NCBI GenBank assembly: GCA_959347315.1 | Contig: OY365809.1 | Span: 8,336,790 to 8,400,789 of the forward strand | Reading direction: 5' to 3' | DNA from: Bimastos eiseni | Taxonomy: Eukaryota > Annelida > Clitellata > Crassiclitellata > Lumbricidae | Length of the DNA: 64,000 nucleotides | Part shown: positions 14,220 through 24,641 of the stretch, in pieces | How positions within the stretch are numbered: position 1 is the stretch's first letter | Layout: each line of letters starts with the position of its first letter | Notes under the pieces: model-generated | What the model was told of the DNA's origin: nothing | Seen by the model: only the letters and a program-made list of their open reading frames with translations | The model's database searches: none | Program-made: the position numbers and the translations under genes

Positions 14220-17200
14220 TAAATATATATATATATAATATCAAATTCACTGCTAAAGATTTAATTTTGTGATTTTTGCAAAGTCTGTTTCTTTCCTGGG
14301 ATTTGGTTTTATTATTTGTAGAAGTTGATGTGTTTTGGTGTTCTTGCGTTTCTGGTTTTTCCCTCTTGCTTAATGCTTGTTTATACGAGTTAGTTGTATA
14401 CGTCTGAGCTAAGATTTGTTTCCCTGCTTACTTGTCTGCTTGAAGTGTTTGTTTTGTTTCTGGTTTTCTTATTCTAATAAACTTCTATTTCATATAAAGA
14501 TTATTCTTTTTACGGTTTTCTGATCGGAGTTTCTGATTTTTTTTATAATCTCCTGCTTTTTTCACAAGTACACAGTTCTGATAGGTTTTATTTTGTTGCA
14601 TAAACAGATTTTTAGCATATCCTGATTTATTTAGTTAATTGTTATTTAACAGTGTGATACTGTTCGGTAGCCATTGGTTATTTCGTAGACTGGGCGTAGG
14701 TTCTATTAGGAGACTCTATTTAATTCATGGAAAGTATGGATGGTTACTTTGCATTTACATCCTTTTAATTCTAACTAAGGGAGTGAAACAGTGCGGCAAT
14801 CATAGAAATCATTAGTTTAGTTTATTGTACCAAATACCTTTTATAGTAATCTGGAAAGGCTTATTAGTTGTCTTTGTAATTAAGCCCATCTGAATTCTAT
14901 TAATTATGAGTGTAAATTTCTTGTTTGTATTGTGCTTATGTTAGTTTCTTACATAGAATATCTATTTTAAAACATGTTGGATGATTTTGAAGTTCTTTGT
15001 TTATAGTTGTAATTATTACATTTAATAAAAAATTATTTTCGTTGTGCTGCTTTAGAAGATTTGGTGCTTGTTTTGTCCTCTAGATTTCATGGCTTGGGCC
15101 GTGCTTGGAGCTTGACGGTCTAATCTGTTTAATTATACCAAAATATTTTTATAATTTGTGTAATTTTCCAAGAATAGTCTATATACATGTGTCTTAAGGT
15201 GGCTTTGAAATGTTTCCTGAGCTATCTAAGAGGAAATAGTTTATAAGTATAATGGTAGACTTGTTTTAGAAGAAAGGGCCAATGCACGAGAAGGCAATTC
15301 ATGGACTATATTGTGTATATTGTGTTTTGGAGGAAAGAAAGAACCTGATGAATCTATCTACTGATGAAATTATTTAAATTCTTGGTTATGCAAAACAGAC
15401 TATTTATGACTAGAGTTGCTTCATATTTCACATGAATTTCCAACCAACATATTATTTATAGTTTTACCATAGCCACCAGATGGATGTTACCTGATGGTGC
15501 TGTGTGTTCAAGACACCTTCAAAGTAAAATTATTTCAAGTGCAAGTTGTCTTGCAATCTTCAAGTGTAAACTGTTAGGTAGGTTGGTTGATGTGTTGTGG
15601 TAAGATATTTCATGTGCTGCTTGCATCATTGTTCTATTGTTTTGTTTATTTAATTAAATGAATTGTGTAATTTTAGGGACCTGGAGATGAAGAGGATGCG
15701 GAGTATCTACCATTTATGAAGCAACCGTTTTGCATCTATAGAGGTCACTCGGCTGATCTGTTGGATGTGTCCTGGTCCAAGGTCGGCAGTTTATGCATTC
15801 GTGGCAGAAAAACTTTGGTCCTACGTATGACTCAATCGTTGTTATGATTGTGTCTACTACTTTATCCCCAATTGCTTTTCTGTAATGTTTATGGATATTT
15901 TTGACGACTGCTATCTGTTGCCACGATAAACTATTCTGAGGATGAGGTAACGTGCAGAACTTTAAAATTAAGTCCCCAGTTAAAAATCAGATGGTGTTAA
16001 TTGATTTGAGTGAGATTTCAATTAATTGGCATTAGATTTACAGTTTGTTTAGTGGGTTGTTTGTCTGTAGCTTGGACTGATTAATACCAGTTGCTTGGTG
16101 AATTGATCCATGGTTGTGAATAGATCCCTTGAATTGGAAATGAATCTCTGTGCATCATTTCTCAGTTGGTGTTGGAATTGTGTGACAGTCGAGTGGTTAA
16201 CATGCCGGACTGTCAACCGACGGGGTGAGGTTCCATCCCTAGAGGGCTGAGATACATTTCAAGGATTTTGCCCCACTGGAGCTTGGCTATAAAATGAGTA
16301 CATTGACCACACACTGCTTGTGGAAGGAGCAGGAGGTAAGGATGACCAGTGATGATACGCCAAGGCCAAGAAAGCAACGTCGCTAACATATCATGCTCAT
16401 GATTGGTACTTGGGATAAGCTTAAGGTACTTCTTTAATTGTTACTAGTTCATGTACTCATTAAATGCCTTATTAATAATAATGACTGAATCAAGTGTGGT
16501 TATGGGTGAACTTTGTTAAGAAATATTGAATGATTTGTCAGTAAAATAAACATTTGTCATTTGTTTGGAACTTAGAATTACTTCATTCTGTCGTCGTCAA
16601 TGGACAAGACCGTCCGTCTATGGCACATTTCACGCAGAGAGTGTCTCTGCTGTTTCCAGCACATTGACTTTGTGACTGCCATTGCTTTCCATCCAAAGGT
16701 TTGCACTTTTCTCACTAATTTTATATTTGCTCTCAGACTAATTTTTCACCTTTACCTTGTGTAGGTTTGCTAAAATCTTTTCTCTGTTTCTTGAGCTCTT
16801 GCCCTTTATTTTATTGCTGGTACCTTTTGTGTTTGGTTTAGATAGTTTAAGCTTCCAGTACTGATCTGACGATTTAAGATGCAGTGATTATGGTATTATG
16901 ACGAACCTCCTTTTCGTTCGACTTCGGGCGCTTGCCAGGCAGCAGCAGGATACGGCAACACCCTGGGGAAGAGTCCAATACCTCCTTCTATTCTCTGGTA
17001 CCCCCAGGAGGCCGAATTCGAAGCTTTCCCTCTTGCTAAATGTCCGCGTAGTAAGACCTGGCTTTTTGGCACGGGTCTTCGCAACAGTTTCAACAGCGAC
17101 AGCCCCTTGACGGTCGATGGCAGGATCAGACGGCGAGGAAGTATATTTCGGCAGAATAAGAAACACAGTCCGAAGAGTTTAGCAACGTTTCTTCTCAACA

Positions 17201-20200
17201 GCAGCGAACAGAATACACGGAAAGTTCGTACATCATCGACTATACAGACTGAACTCGTACTAAAATTCAGACTGTCTCTGACTATGCACCCAACTCGACT
17301 GAATTCCAAATACAGACTGACTGCCGACTGAACCCCAAACCCATACTACGTACTCAACTCGACTGAACCCAAACACACACTGACTACTGTACAGAAATGT
17401 GCTCTTATTTATAGCCAAGGACCTTCCCATAGAGTCCCCCCGGACCCTACAGAGTCCCCTGCATTCTACAGCCCATAGAGTCCCCCGGACCCTACGCACA
17501 TTTAAGCATGCACAGCTGTAGAGTACATCAAAGGGCTGGTCAATGCTAGCAGATCAAAAGACCCATAGCGGAAAGCAGCCGATTGCAGGCACATCAAAGA
17601 ACTGATAGCGCTAGCAGATCAAAGGATGGCAGTCAGAATTATGAGGTTAATTGGTCAGGCTTGCTTCCTATCAAATTACTTTTTCTCATTGTTTATTTTA
17701 GGATGATCGTTACTTCTTGAGTGGTTCGCTTGATGGGAAGCTACGCCTATGGAACATTCCGGACAAAAAAGTGGCTCTTTGGAATGAAGTGAGCAGTGGG
17801 ACAAAGCTGATTACGGCCGCTAACTTCTGCCTGAATGGACGCTTTGCGGTCGTAGGAACCTATGACGGTAGATGTGTCTTCTACAGCACCGAGGTAAGTA
17901 ATCGTAACAAAGTAATCATAACAAAGTAGTCTTAATTTCCAACTTTCTAAAATGCTACTTAATAGCTGAGCACTAAGCACCAGCTTATTCATGATGCTGC
18001 ATCATGTCAGAAGGTTGTCTGCATAGGCATTACTACATGGACATAAGTAACTGTATAGGTGCTCAGTATATTCAGGTCAATTTTGTTAAGGGTCGAGTAT
18101 GTTGAATGAGAATGGATATGCATGTGAAGCAAAGGGTGAGTAATAGCTTACTGGTTTAAGTGATTGAATTTTTAAATATTCTTGTTGGGAATTGTAATTA
18201 TAGCAGAAGAAAGGTCAGGTTATTATTCTGGAATCCCAAGCTCAGTGCTGCCTGATCTTGTTTGCCATTGGAACCCTTTTGATCTGAAATTTGTTGATGT
18301 AACTCTGACCTCTGACCTAGATGAGCCATATTCGGGTGTAATGTTTTTCGAAAGCTGGGTATATTCAGTTTTATTGTGTAATAATTAGATTAGAAATGAT
18401 TTTGAGTAATATGTTCCAAAGAAACCCTTTATTCAGCTTGGAGTCTTGGAGGAAACGCTGCCTTAGCTTGTCTTACAGTCTGAGATCTTACCATTTCTTT
18501 GACCTTTCTTTGCTTTAAGGTCATTCTGTTTGATTCTGGTTTTACGGTGGTGGTCAGCTCCTCTGAGCAGTTTCAACAGAATAGACGCCATATGAGTTTG
18601 TAATTACTTCAGTTGTTGAGTCATTCTTTGCGATTGATGTCTGATATGGTGCAACATAATTGGGCTGTTGAGGTTTCCATATTATGATGGTCTCTATGTT
18701 TGTTTTTAATTTGTTGTCTGTTGACTTCTGTTTTAGCAACTTAAGTACTACACGCAGATTCACGTTCGATCAACACGAGGCAAAAATGCCCGTGGAAGAA
18801 AAATAACTGGAGTGGAACCATTTCCAGGGGAAGATAAAGTGAGCTGTTTTTATGCTCACCTCCATTTAACCTTGTCTGTTTTAAAACTGAGCTGTTTCAA
18901 ATTGTGTAACTATCATGGGCTGTCTCTCTAGAGCGGTGCTGTCCAATCTTTCTGACACCGCGAGGTACCGAATAAATTATTCTTGAAGTGACAGGTTGCA
19001 CCAGCAAACTCAGAAGCAACAACTTAAGTTATGTAAAATTAATAACTATTAACATTTCATAATCATAATAAATAATCGCATGTATGTATGCATATCATGT
19101 GGTCACATTGTCAAATGATCAGCCAAGTTGATAAAAAAAATGGCAAGTAGGTCAGTGACTTTGCCTTTTACTTAATTTTTGCACAAATTTCAAATATATT
19201 GCGAGCTTGGGCAGGCTACATACAATTTATTACCAGGATAAATTTTAAGATGCTTGTTTTTATGTATATGTTTAATAGGTTTTTTATAGTGTTTTAGTTG
19301 TGACACTATTATATTTGTTTTGATATTCTGTTGCAATGGTGAAAGTTATTCAGTGTAATTAAGGCTGCTTTGAAAAGATGCAGTTCTGCAAAGTTAAAAC
19401 CTGTGCAATTGTTGTTTTAGATTCTCGTAACATCCAATGATTCACGAATTCGTCTGTATGACTTGCGAGACCTAACGCTGACCTGCAAATACAAAGGCTG
19501 TGCAAACAACAGCAGTCAGATCAAAGCCAGTTTTAGGTAAGCAGTCAGATCAAAGCCAGTTTTAGTTCAGCACTCAGATCAAAGCCAGTTTTAGGTAAGG
19601 AGCGAGATCAAAACAAATTTAATTTATTTGGTTACATCAAAACCAGTTATAATATTAAATCTGATCAAATCCTGGTACATCATGTGTTGTAGCTACTGAT
19701 ACTGACAATGCTGTATGAGTTGTCACCATTGCATTAGATTGCAGTCAGATCATAAACAGCTGCATTCGGTATTCATTATAATGCTATCTCTGAGCCATTT
19801 TAAGAGCCACCTTATAATAAGGTTATGGATAAGGTGGTCTCCCTGATATGGCTTTTGTGGGTGCTGAGAAATTTTCGAGGATTTACATTACATTACATGT
19901 GTCCATTTCTGTAGTGGAACTAATTTACGGATTCATATCTGTGACCGTTTTGTATCAGAACAGAATTTTTTAGTGTATGAATTCATGGAATCGTGTGCAC
20001 ATCACACAAAAGTTTTATCTAAGCATTTGACGTTCTCTACTTTGCAGTCATGATGGTAAGTTCATGATCTGTGGATCGGAAGATCACTACGTCTATATCT
20101 GGAAGACACAGCACGACTTCTACAAGTTTCATTCGGCACGCAGGGATCGCAATGACTTCTGGGAAGGAATCAAAGGTACGTTCATCTACTGATACCCGCA

Positions 20201-21023
20201 GCTCTCTGGTACATGTCTCAGATGTGCTGTTCAATTTTGACAACACATTTTTGAGCCATGTTTTCACAGTTTGTTGTGTTGCCTGTTCTAAGATAATAAG
20301 TTTTAGTATCTGGTTTGCTATGTCATAGAAATTCACGCTAATCTAATCACGCTACACGTGTGATTTTCGTACAGCATTTCGTTTACTATGTCGATATCTG
20401 TTTTTAATAGTTTGCTGATTATACCCTATGATAAGTATATTTAAAAAATATTTTGTGACAGAATTCTGTGTTAGGGCAACGCATTAGACAATGTTGGAAA
20501 CCATTACTTTCATCGTTGGATAGAATAATGGGTTATATAGCTCATAAAGTTTTAATTCATTTAGTCCCAGGGCTTAGAAACAAACCTCTTATGTCAGTTT
20601 AGATCCTGCATTCATGTATTATTTGTTTTCATTTATTATTTAATTTTATATATTTATATTATTTTGGCTCCACATTTTCATGTATGGTGTATTTGAAATT
20701 ATTTGTGAAGATAAAATCAAATAAACTTTTTTTATTCATTTTAGGAACATTGCATCATTCATGTCACTTGTAGACCAGTTTTTATTTAATATTTTAGAAA
20801 CTTTTCATGACTGTGGTCTTTTATTATTTCAGCTCATTCGGCTGTTGTGACGAATGCGATTTTTGCACCAAACCCTCTGCTCATCATAAAGCCACAGTTC
20901 CAGTACATCGACATGGACGACAAGGAGAACACTGAGGCAGGACAGGGCGAGGTTCTCGTCTCTGCTGACTACTCTGGTCTCATCAAGATATTCATCAACA
21001 AATTCAAGCCAGGCTGCAATTGA
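2326..21023 (+). CDS. WDR44: WD repeat-containing protein 44 (RAB11 effector), 5' end missing
   Basis: Exons: 2326-2402, 2928-3006, 3436-4005, 5026-5196, 6033-6254, 6811-6947, 7794-7895, 8639-8697, 9473-9537, 9959-10039, 10734-10869, 12152-12228, 13938-13955, 15677-15781, 16576-16698, 17702-17893, 18737-18838, 19421-19536, 20048-20175, 20833-21023 (stop TGA). All junctions keep phase and give 916 residues (numbered from 2326); human WDR44 is about 913 in full. Residues 1-55 form a charged helix rich in E, R and K. A proline patch ([12 protein letters not shown]) follows near residue 230. The conserved block [18 protein letters not shown], encoded in exon 6811-6947, precedes a basic stretch. 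WD40 repeats run from about residue 520 to the end, with landmarks [43 protein letters not shown] and [10 protein letters not shown]. Family knowledge: WDR44 binds RAB11-GTP and the ER proteins VAPA/B at recycling endosomes and restrains ciliogenesis. The N-terminal VAP-binding motif must lie left of the window. Confidence 0.95.
5400..5545 (+). mobile_element. 3' end of a non-LTR retrotransposon relic
   Basis: The block ends in 'gaggtggtatataaataaatgaatt', read here as a 3' terminus (ggtatataaat) plus a short A/T-rich tandem tail. This matches in outline the 3' end of the larger relic at 44780-45720 (ggcgctatataaatc). The upstream part resembles a decayed C-terminal reverse transcriptase tail but is too worn to translate with confidence. 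It lies in WDR44 intron 4, in the same orientation as the gene. Confidence 0.4.
6258..6605 (+). repeat. Degenerate ~30 bp tandem repeat split by a (TA)n microsatellite
   Basis: Starting just after the exon 6033-6254 donor, the core 'agtgtcacatatg' recurs at least four times, with diverged copies between, giving a minisatellite of roughly 25-35 bp period. A (TA)n tract of about 60 bp (about 6369-6431) interrupts it. The array lies within the WDR44 intron that ends at 6810. The CATATG centre makes each unit partly palindromic. Confidence 0.75.
7945..8015 (-). mobile_element. Retroelement 3' end with (ATTG)n tail
   Basis: Read on the minus strand, the block runs 'gaaggggtgctatatcaa', a short spacer, then a (ATTG)n tail (plus strand: caat repeated about seven times). 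A second copy on the plus strand at about 33500-33562 has the same 'gaaggggtgctatatcaa' end followed by (GATT)n. The shared terminus plus a 4-nt tandem tail suggests a non-LTR element or a SINE that uses its machinery. Only the terminal segment is recognisable. Confidence 0.5.
8880..9300 (-). mobile_element. Degenerate reverse transcriptase fragment
   Basis: On the minus strand, two peptide blocks look like non-LTR reverse transcriptase. One is [14 protein letters not shown] (compare the common DQFAFRPTGSTTAA). The other is a later block with [15 protein letters not shown] and [13 protein letters not shown] (compare the GIGP...ITASDL region). The palm segment normally between them is gone, and stops break the frame. 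The piece sits antisense in the WDR44 intron between exons 8639-8697 and 9473-9537. A 16 bp direct repeat (catcgatatgtaggaa) at about 9058-9090 lies inside it. The clade is uncertain. Confidence 0.55.
12061..12140 (+). repeat. Two-copy 40 bp tandem duplication beside a splice acceptor
   Basis: The 40 bp unit at 12061-12100 (starting taagaatggttataaaaata) is repeated at 12101-12140 with three differences by eye. The second copy ends 11 bp before the WDR44 exon at 12152. It therefore occupies the expected branch-point and polypyrimidine region of that acceptor, and the first copy carries a spare version of it. Confidence 0.85.
13938..13955 (+). other. WDR44: 18-nt WDR44 microexon (EEEEAE)
   Basis: The string 'gaggaagaggaagccgag' is flanked by gtgtttacag on the left and gtaatt on the right. 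It encodes six residues, EEEEAE, in phase 0. The neighbouring exons end and start in phase 0, so inclusion or skipping both keep the frame. It would extend an acidic linker between the first WD40 blade and the next one, where the human protein is also acidic and variable. Support is splice-site context and composition only; no transcript is seen. Confidence 0.6.
14159..14242. repeat. AT-rich (TA)n microsatellite
   Basis: This is a run of TA dinucleotides with ATTT, GTA and AAA interruptions, in the WDR44 intron after the microexon. It is nearly self-complementary and could extrude a hairpin. The rest of that intron (14243-15676) is AT-rich sequence in which I see no other feature. Confidence 0.8.
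16185..16415 (+). mobile_element. tRNA-derived SINE
   Basis: A pol III promoter is visible: an A-box-like TGGTTAACATGCCGG at 16194-16208 and a B-box-like GGTTCCATCCC at 16229-16239. The sequence around the A box (gagtggttaacatgccggac) recalls Ser/Leu tRNAs, which have the GAGTGGTTAA D-arm. An unrelated tail with ctggctataaaatgag-like sequence follows. The 5' arm does not pair with the 3' part as a functional acceptor stem would, so this is a SINE and not a tRNA gene. It sits in the WDR44 intron between exons 15677-15781 and 16576-16698, in sense orientation. The ends are approximate. Confidence 0.6.
16902..17637. mobile_element. Unclassified GC-rich insertion in a WDR44 intron
   Basis: About 736 bp of distinctly GC-richer, CpG-containing sequence stands in an AT-rich intron. 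The heptamer ATTATGA lies immediately on both sides (16895-16901 and 17638-17644), which may be a target-site duplication. Internally there are direct repeats: 'catagagtcccc...cggaccctac' at 17428-17450 and 17474-17495; 'acatcaaag...gctagcagatcaaa' at about 17525 and 17591; and several degenerate 'actcgactgaa' copies. 'cttatttatagcc' is a possible TATA box. No transposase or terminal inverted repeat is seen. It could be a solo LTR or another non-autonomous element. Confidence 0.5.
19513..19599 (+). repeat. 29 bp triplication that copies an exon end and its splice donor
   Basis: The unit starting 'cagtcagatcaaagccag' occurs at 19513, 19542 and 19571, a 29 bp period. The first copy covers the last 24 coding bases of WDR44 exon 19421-19536 plus its donor (ttttag|gtaagc). 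The second copy has lost the donor (ttttagttcag). The third copy keeps a full donor-like ttttag|gtaagg, with GT at 19595. Splicing there would add 58 nt and bring in the in-frame TAA at 19538-19540, so the protein needs the first site. Confidence 0.9.
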
Positions 21024-22164
21024 TGTGTTTGCGATATTGGAGCTGATATGCCCGTGCCTTTCAGTTGAGACAAGCAGCTTCACTGGTTCCCTGCTGAGCC
21101 TTTGGCAGTGCATCCCGTTCTCCAATGATTAGATGTATAGTAATTGTCCAGTCTGCTGATTGCATGGAAGCTGTCTGTATATATTTGTTTTATCAGTGGT
21201 ATACTTTGAATGCGCATCTTCTCGAGCATGATCTGCAGGATGTAGATGTATTGATGCTGAAGTCAACAGGGTGTCTGCCTTGTGATGTTTTACGATGCCC
21301 TAGATACAGCAAATTTCAGCGTCATTGAGGTAGTTTGTGCTTGAACGTAAAACTCCCACCTCATGTCGTACATTCTTCTGTCCTGCCAACGTTGATAAAT
21401 GCTGAAAGTTGGGAGGTTTAAGAAAGCTTTGCTTTAGCCCTACTTGTGTCTCAGTCAATTGATCTTTTCAGATGTTGCTTCTGAATAATTTCTGGAGGAA
21501 CATGTAACGACCATTCCGGAAACTCGATGCAATGTGTATTGAAGCAGGAACCACCTTATCACGAAATTGTGACATAGTGAGGTCATTTGCTAACACCGAA
21601 TGACATTTAAGATCTTTCTCTCTGACTGCATTATATCAAGGTTCATGTATAACAGAACATGTTATGAATAGTTTCATCGTGCATGTTACATGTGCTTCAT
21701 TTCCATATCTAGAATTCTTGTGCCTTTATAATTTCCTTCACCCAGTTGTCTGAGAAACTGTGTTAATTAACTTTGCACCATTATTTGGTTGTCATTGCCT
21801 ATGTCTGTTCACTGCTGAAAACTTTCTTTGTGTGTGTGAACATATGTGATTGTGCCAGTGAGTATGTGAGGTTTTTGAATGCCTGATATCAGAACACTTA
21901 TATAACACAATTAGGCCTTGCGAGGGCTGCAAAAATTATGGATTTGTGGAACATTGTTTTACTTTGTCCGTTTTGGTGTAGACAAAGGTCTAGCAGATGT
22001 GTTGAGTTGCAGTCTGAACTCGGTATGTCTGACCGAAGTTTACTACTTACAGCCTTCGTGTTTGAATTGACCAACATCTATAACTACGCCTAAACCCAAA
22101 CCACAAAAAGAAAATGTCTCCGATGTTTCTGTTTAAGTATGTGTTGTTGGTTATCTGGAATGAA

Positions 22165-22170
22165 ATTAAA
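22165..22170 (+). terminator. Possible WDR44 polyadenylation signal (ATTAAA)
   Basis: ATTAAA is followed within about 10-30 bp by a T/GT-rich stretch (cttttgtcgtgtcatgttga), the usual arrangement at a cleavage site. It would give a 3' UTR of about 1.15 kb. An alternative AATAAA lies at 23274-23279. No transcript end is visible, so the choice is a guess. Confidence 0.3.
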
Positions 22171-22799
22171 CTTTTGTCGTGTCATGTTGATGCATGATGT
22201 AATAAGACGATGAATAACAATTATAGTAATACATGTAAATGCGTGTATAAGTTGCTTGAGTTTGTCTGAGTGTCGTTACTGTTGCCTTTGTTCCAGTTAA
22301 GAAGCATGTCAGAATGCTGTGATATAAATGTATGCTGGACAGAAGCTTTATGTATAATACTTAGTCTCTGCTGATTTTAGGCTTTTGTAGGTGACGTAAA
22401 TCGTAAATCAACTGATATGCTTAATGGCTCTAGATAAGCCATCCAGTGATCGAACTGAAATGAAATTTGTCTTTAATCTTTTTACATGTGTACCTGGTAA
22501 AGTTTGAGAATTCAGTGCTACAGAAATTTAATTGAAATTTACCAATTTGATGTACTGAATTGGTGATGAAACATTATGCAATATATACCGTATATGTGCA
22601 TGTGTATGTGTGTTTGTGTGCGTGCGTGCGTGCAATTGCATATGTATTACATTGTATGTGTATGTATATATATTGTACTCATTCTGCAGGAGTGAATAGA
22701 ATGTGATGGGAAGTGGAGGTAAAGGACTGAGATGAGGCAAGCAGTGTCTTGACTCTTTACATGCATGATCCAAATGGCTGTTTGCAATAGCTTTCATAA

Positions 22800-23040
22800 G
22801 AAATATTAAGGACATAACCATTAGCATTCCCCTTTCCAAATATTGAGGGGCATCTCCCAAAAATTGCTGGGAAATATAGCCATTGGTACTCCTATCTAAA
22901 TATTATGAGGGATATTACCCAGATATCTTGGTGAGCTGCAGACCAAGTTTCCATCCCCAATCCAAGCATGTGAAATATCCCCCAGATATATTGGGGAGAC
23001 GTAGCCACCTATTGATACCCATAGCTCATTGTACTGTTTA
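22800..23040 (+). repeat. Degenerate ~62 bp tandem repeat
   Basis: About four diverged units share the pattern 'ccca-(g)atat.ttgg.gag...gtagccatt...' with phase marks at about 22859, 22921 and 22984, a period of 62-63 bp. Examples are 'cccagatatcttgg' and 'cccagatatattgg'. It lies in the presumed distal 3' UTR or spacer of WDR44. Confidence 0.55.
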
Positions 23041-24091
23041 CTGTTCAACTGCTGTGCAATCTATTCAGCTTTTGCTGTTATTAGAATGATTTAAATTGTA
23101 CTTACTGATGATCTAACTTATTGCCAAGATGTTTATTATATTTGCACGAGTGTATCATGTGAAACTTGAGTGAAGATTTACTATTGTACGTTGCGAAGCT
23201 GATGCACGCATGTATGTTCTGATCCTTCATTTTATTTGAGTTTATTCTAACCATAAATGCTGTAAACCACCTAAATAAAAACATAGTCAGCACAGCAGCA
23301 TATTGATACATGTTTGTGTGAATGCTGTTTGGAACAGCTGTGGTACAAACGGTAATAATGGTACTGATGTAAGGGTTAATCTGTTTTCATTTTAAGGTAT
23401 GCAGACTGCAAGTGAGGCATTGAGCAGCAAGATGGTTTTAAGGGCATCAGGACAATATCCGCCGCCCTCGTCGCTGTGGTTTACCAATGTAGCTGCCTTC
23501 GAAATAATCAAAGACATGTTGTGCTCCTGCTGGGAGCTCAACAGATAAATCTTCAAAGGCAGGAACCATGTCTTTTATCAGGATGAAGGCAAGGGCTGTA
23601 AGATCATTGCCATATACTTGCCATATTTAAACTTTATGGGGGATATTGTTCCGGGGGGAGATTGTTCTAGACTCGGTTTTAAGATGTGCAATTATCTGGG
23701 GCAGTTTTCCTTGCAGTGCCAACGATGCAACTGTGATACAGTTGGGATGCCTGTTCAGCAATCCTCTTCAAAGCATGTGTGGTGGTAGAGGTGTCATTTC
23801 CGTATGTCTCAGTACATCTTGAATACATTTATGATCAGAAGCACCTTGTATCTGCAATGCAGTTGGTGTTACGAGGTAGTCCACCACGAGGGGGATGGGG
23901 AGTCGACAAAATCGGCCAAGGAGAAAAGTTATGACAAGGTGAATGTTAGCATCTAAATTTATTTCAGCACAGCAGATGTCTTGGTCGGATGGCAGACTAT
24001 ACTGCACTGGATCTGACTAAGAGTCCTTTTATTTGCTTGATGTCAAATTGATCAGACTGCAAGATCGACAAAGGAGCAGCCTAATTTAGGC

Positions 24092-24345
24092 TAGTCTTTC
24101 CCAAACTTTTTGGTCTTGGGACCCACTTTAGAAAATCTTTGAATCCCCTATCCACCTCACAAAGGAGAACAATATTGAGTTCAAATTTAATTAGCATTGC
24201 AACGTAAATTTGCAATGCATGCGTTGAATATACTAAATATATTGAAGAGGCTAAACTATTTTTAAACAGACCCAAAGCATGGTGACACACTGACGAATAG
24301 CCGAGACCCACTTTTGGGTGGTGACCCATTGTTTGAGAAACACTG
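24092..24345. mobile_element. hAT-type MITE, 254 bp
   Basis: The left end reads tagtctttcccaaac and the right end, reversed, cagtgtttctcaaac, so the 15 bp terminal inverted repeats match at 12 positions. The flanking octamers are atttaggc (24084-24091) and atctaggc (24346-24353), an 8 bp target duplication with one change, as expected for hAT. A 'gacccactttt' motif recurs inside both ends. The element is far too short to encode a transposase. Confidence 0.75.
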
Positions 24346-24635
24346 ATCTAGGCATTGGTACTCTGGAGGGAAGAGTAAATGCAGATATGTGAGGGAGGAA
24401 GGTAGGGGACGTCCAAAGTAGGTCATATTTTGCAGACCACCCATGTAGTTGTAAACCTTCACATTTCAGATGCACCTAGTAATGCTTTCAAGACTCAATA
24501 GTCCTTTAAAATAAAATATAATATATGCGCTGAATAAAATACATGAAGTGTAAGATGAAGTCAGTGAAAGGCTGAAGCCACAAAGCATTATATTCAGTGT
24601 AAAGAACTCATAAGTCAATTGACAAAGTTTCAAGT

Positions 24636-24641
24636 TTTATT
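24636..24641 (-). terminator. Possible polyadenylation signal of the kinase gene
   Basis: AATAAA is read on the minus strand (plus strand TTTATT). It would give a 2.8 kb 3' UTR that includes the Harbinger-type MITE. Another AATAAA on the minus strand falls inside that MITE at 25811-25816. Neither can be chosen without transcript data. Confidence 0.25.

Noticed and set aside
16185..16260. A functional tRNA gene at the A/B boxes
   Set aside because: The expected acceptor and anticodon stems do not form, and a SINE-like tail follows.
16896..17309. 137-codon minus-strand open frame in the GC-rich insertion
   Set aside because: It has no recognisable domain, overlaps other open frames on both strands, and its openness is explained by high GC content.
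18930..18990. Possible hAT end (gcggtgctgtccaatcttt) in a WDR44 intron
   Set aside because: The start resembles a hAT terminus, but I found no matching inverted end or 8 bp duplication, so I did not list it.
23400..24060. Possible decayed coding segment on the minus strand (open frame at 23768-24007)
   Set aside because: The sequence looks more ordered than its surroundings, but I could not match it to any transposase, reverse transcriptase or host gene.
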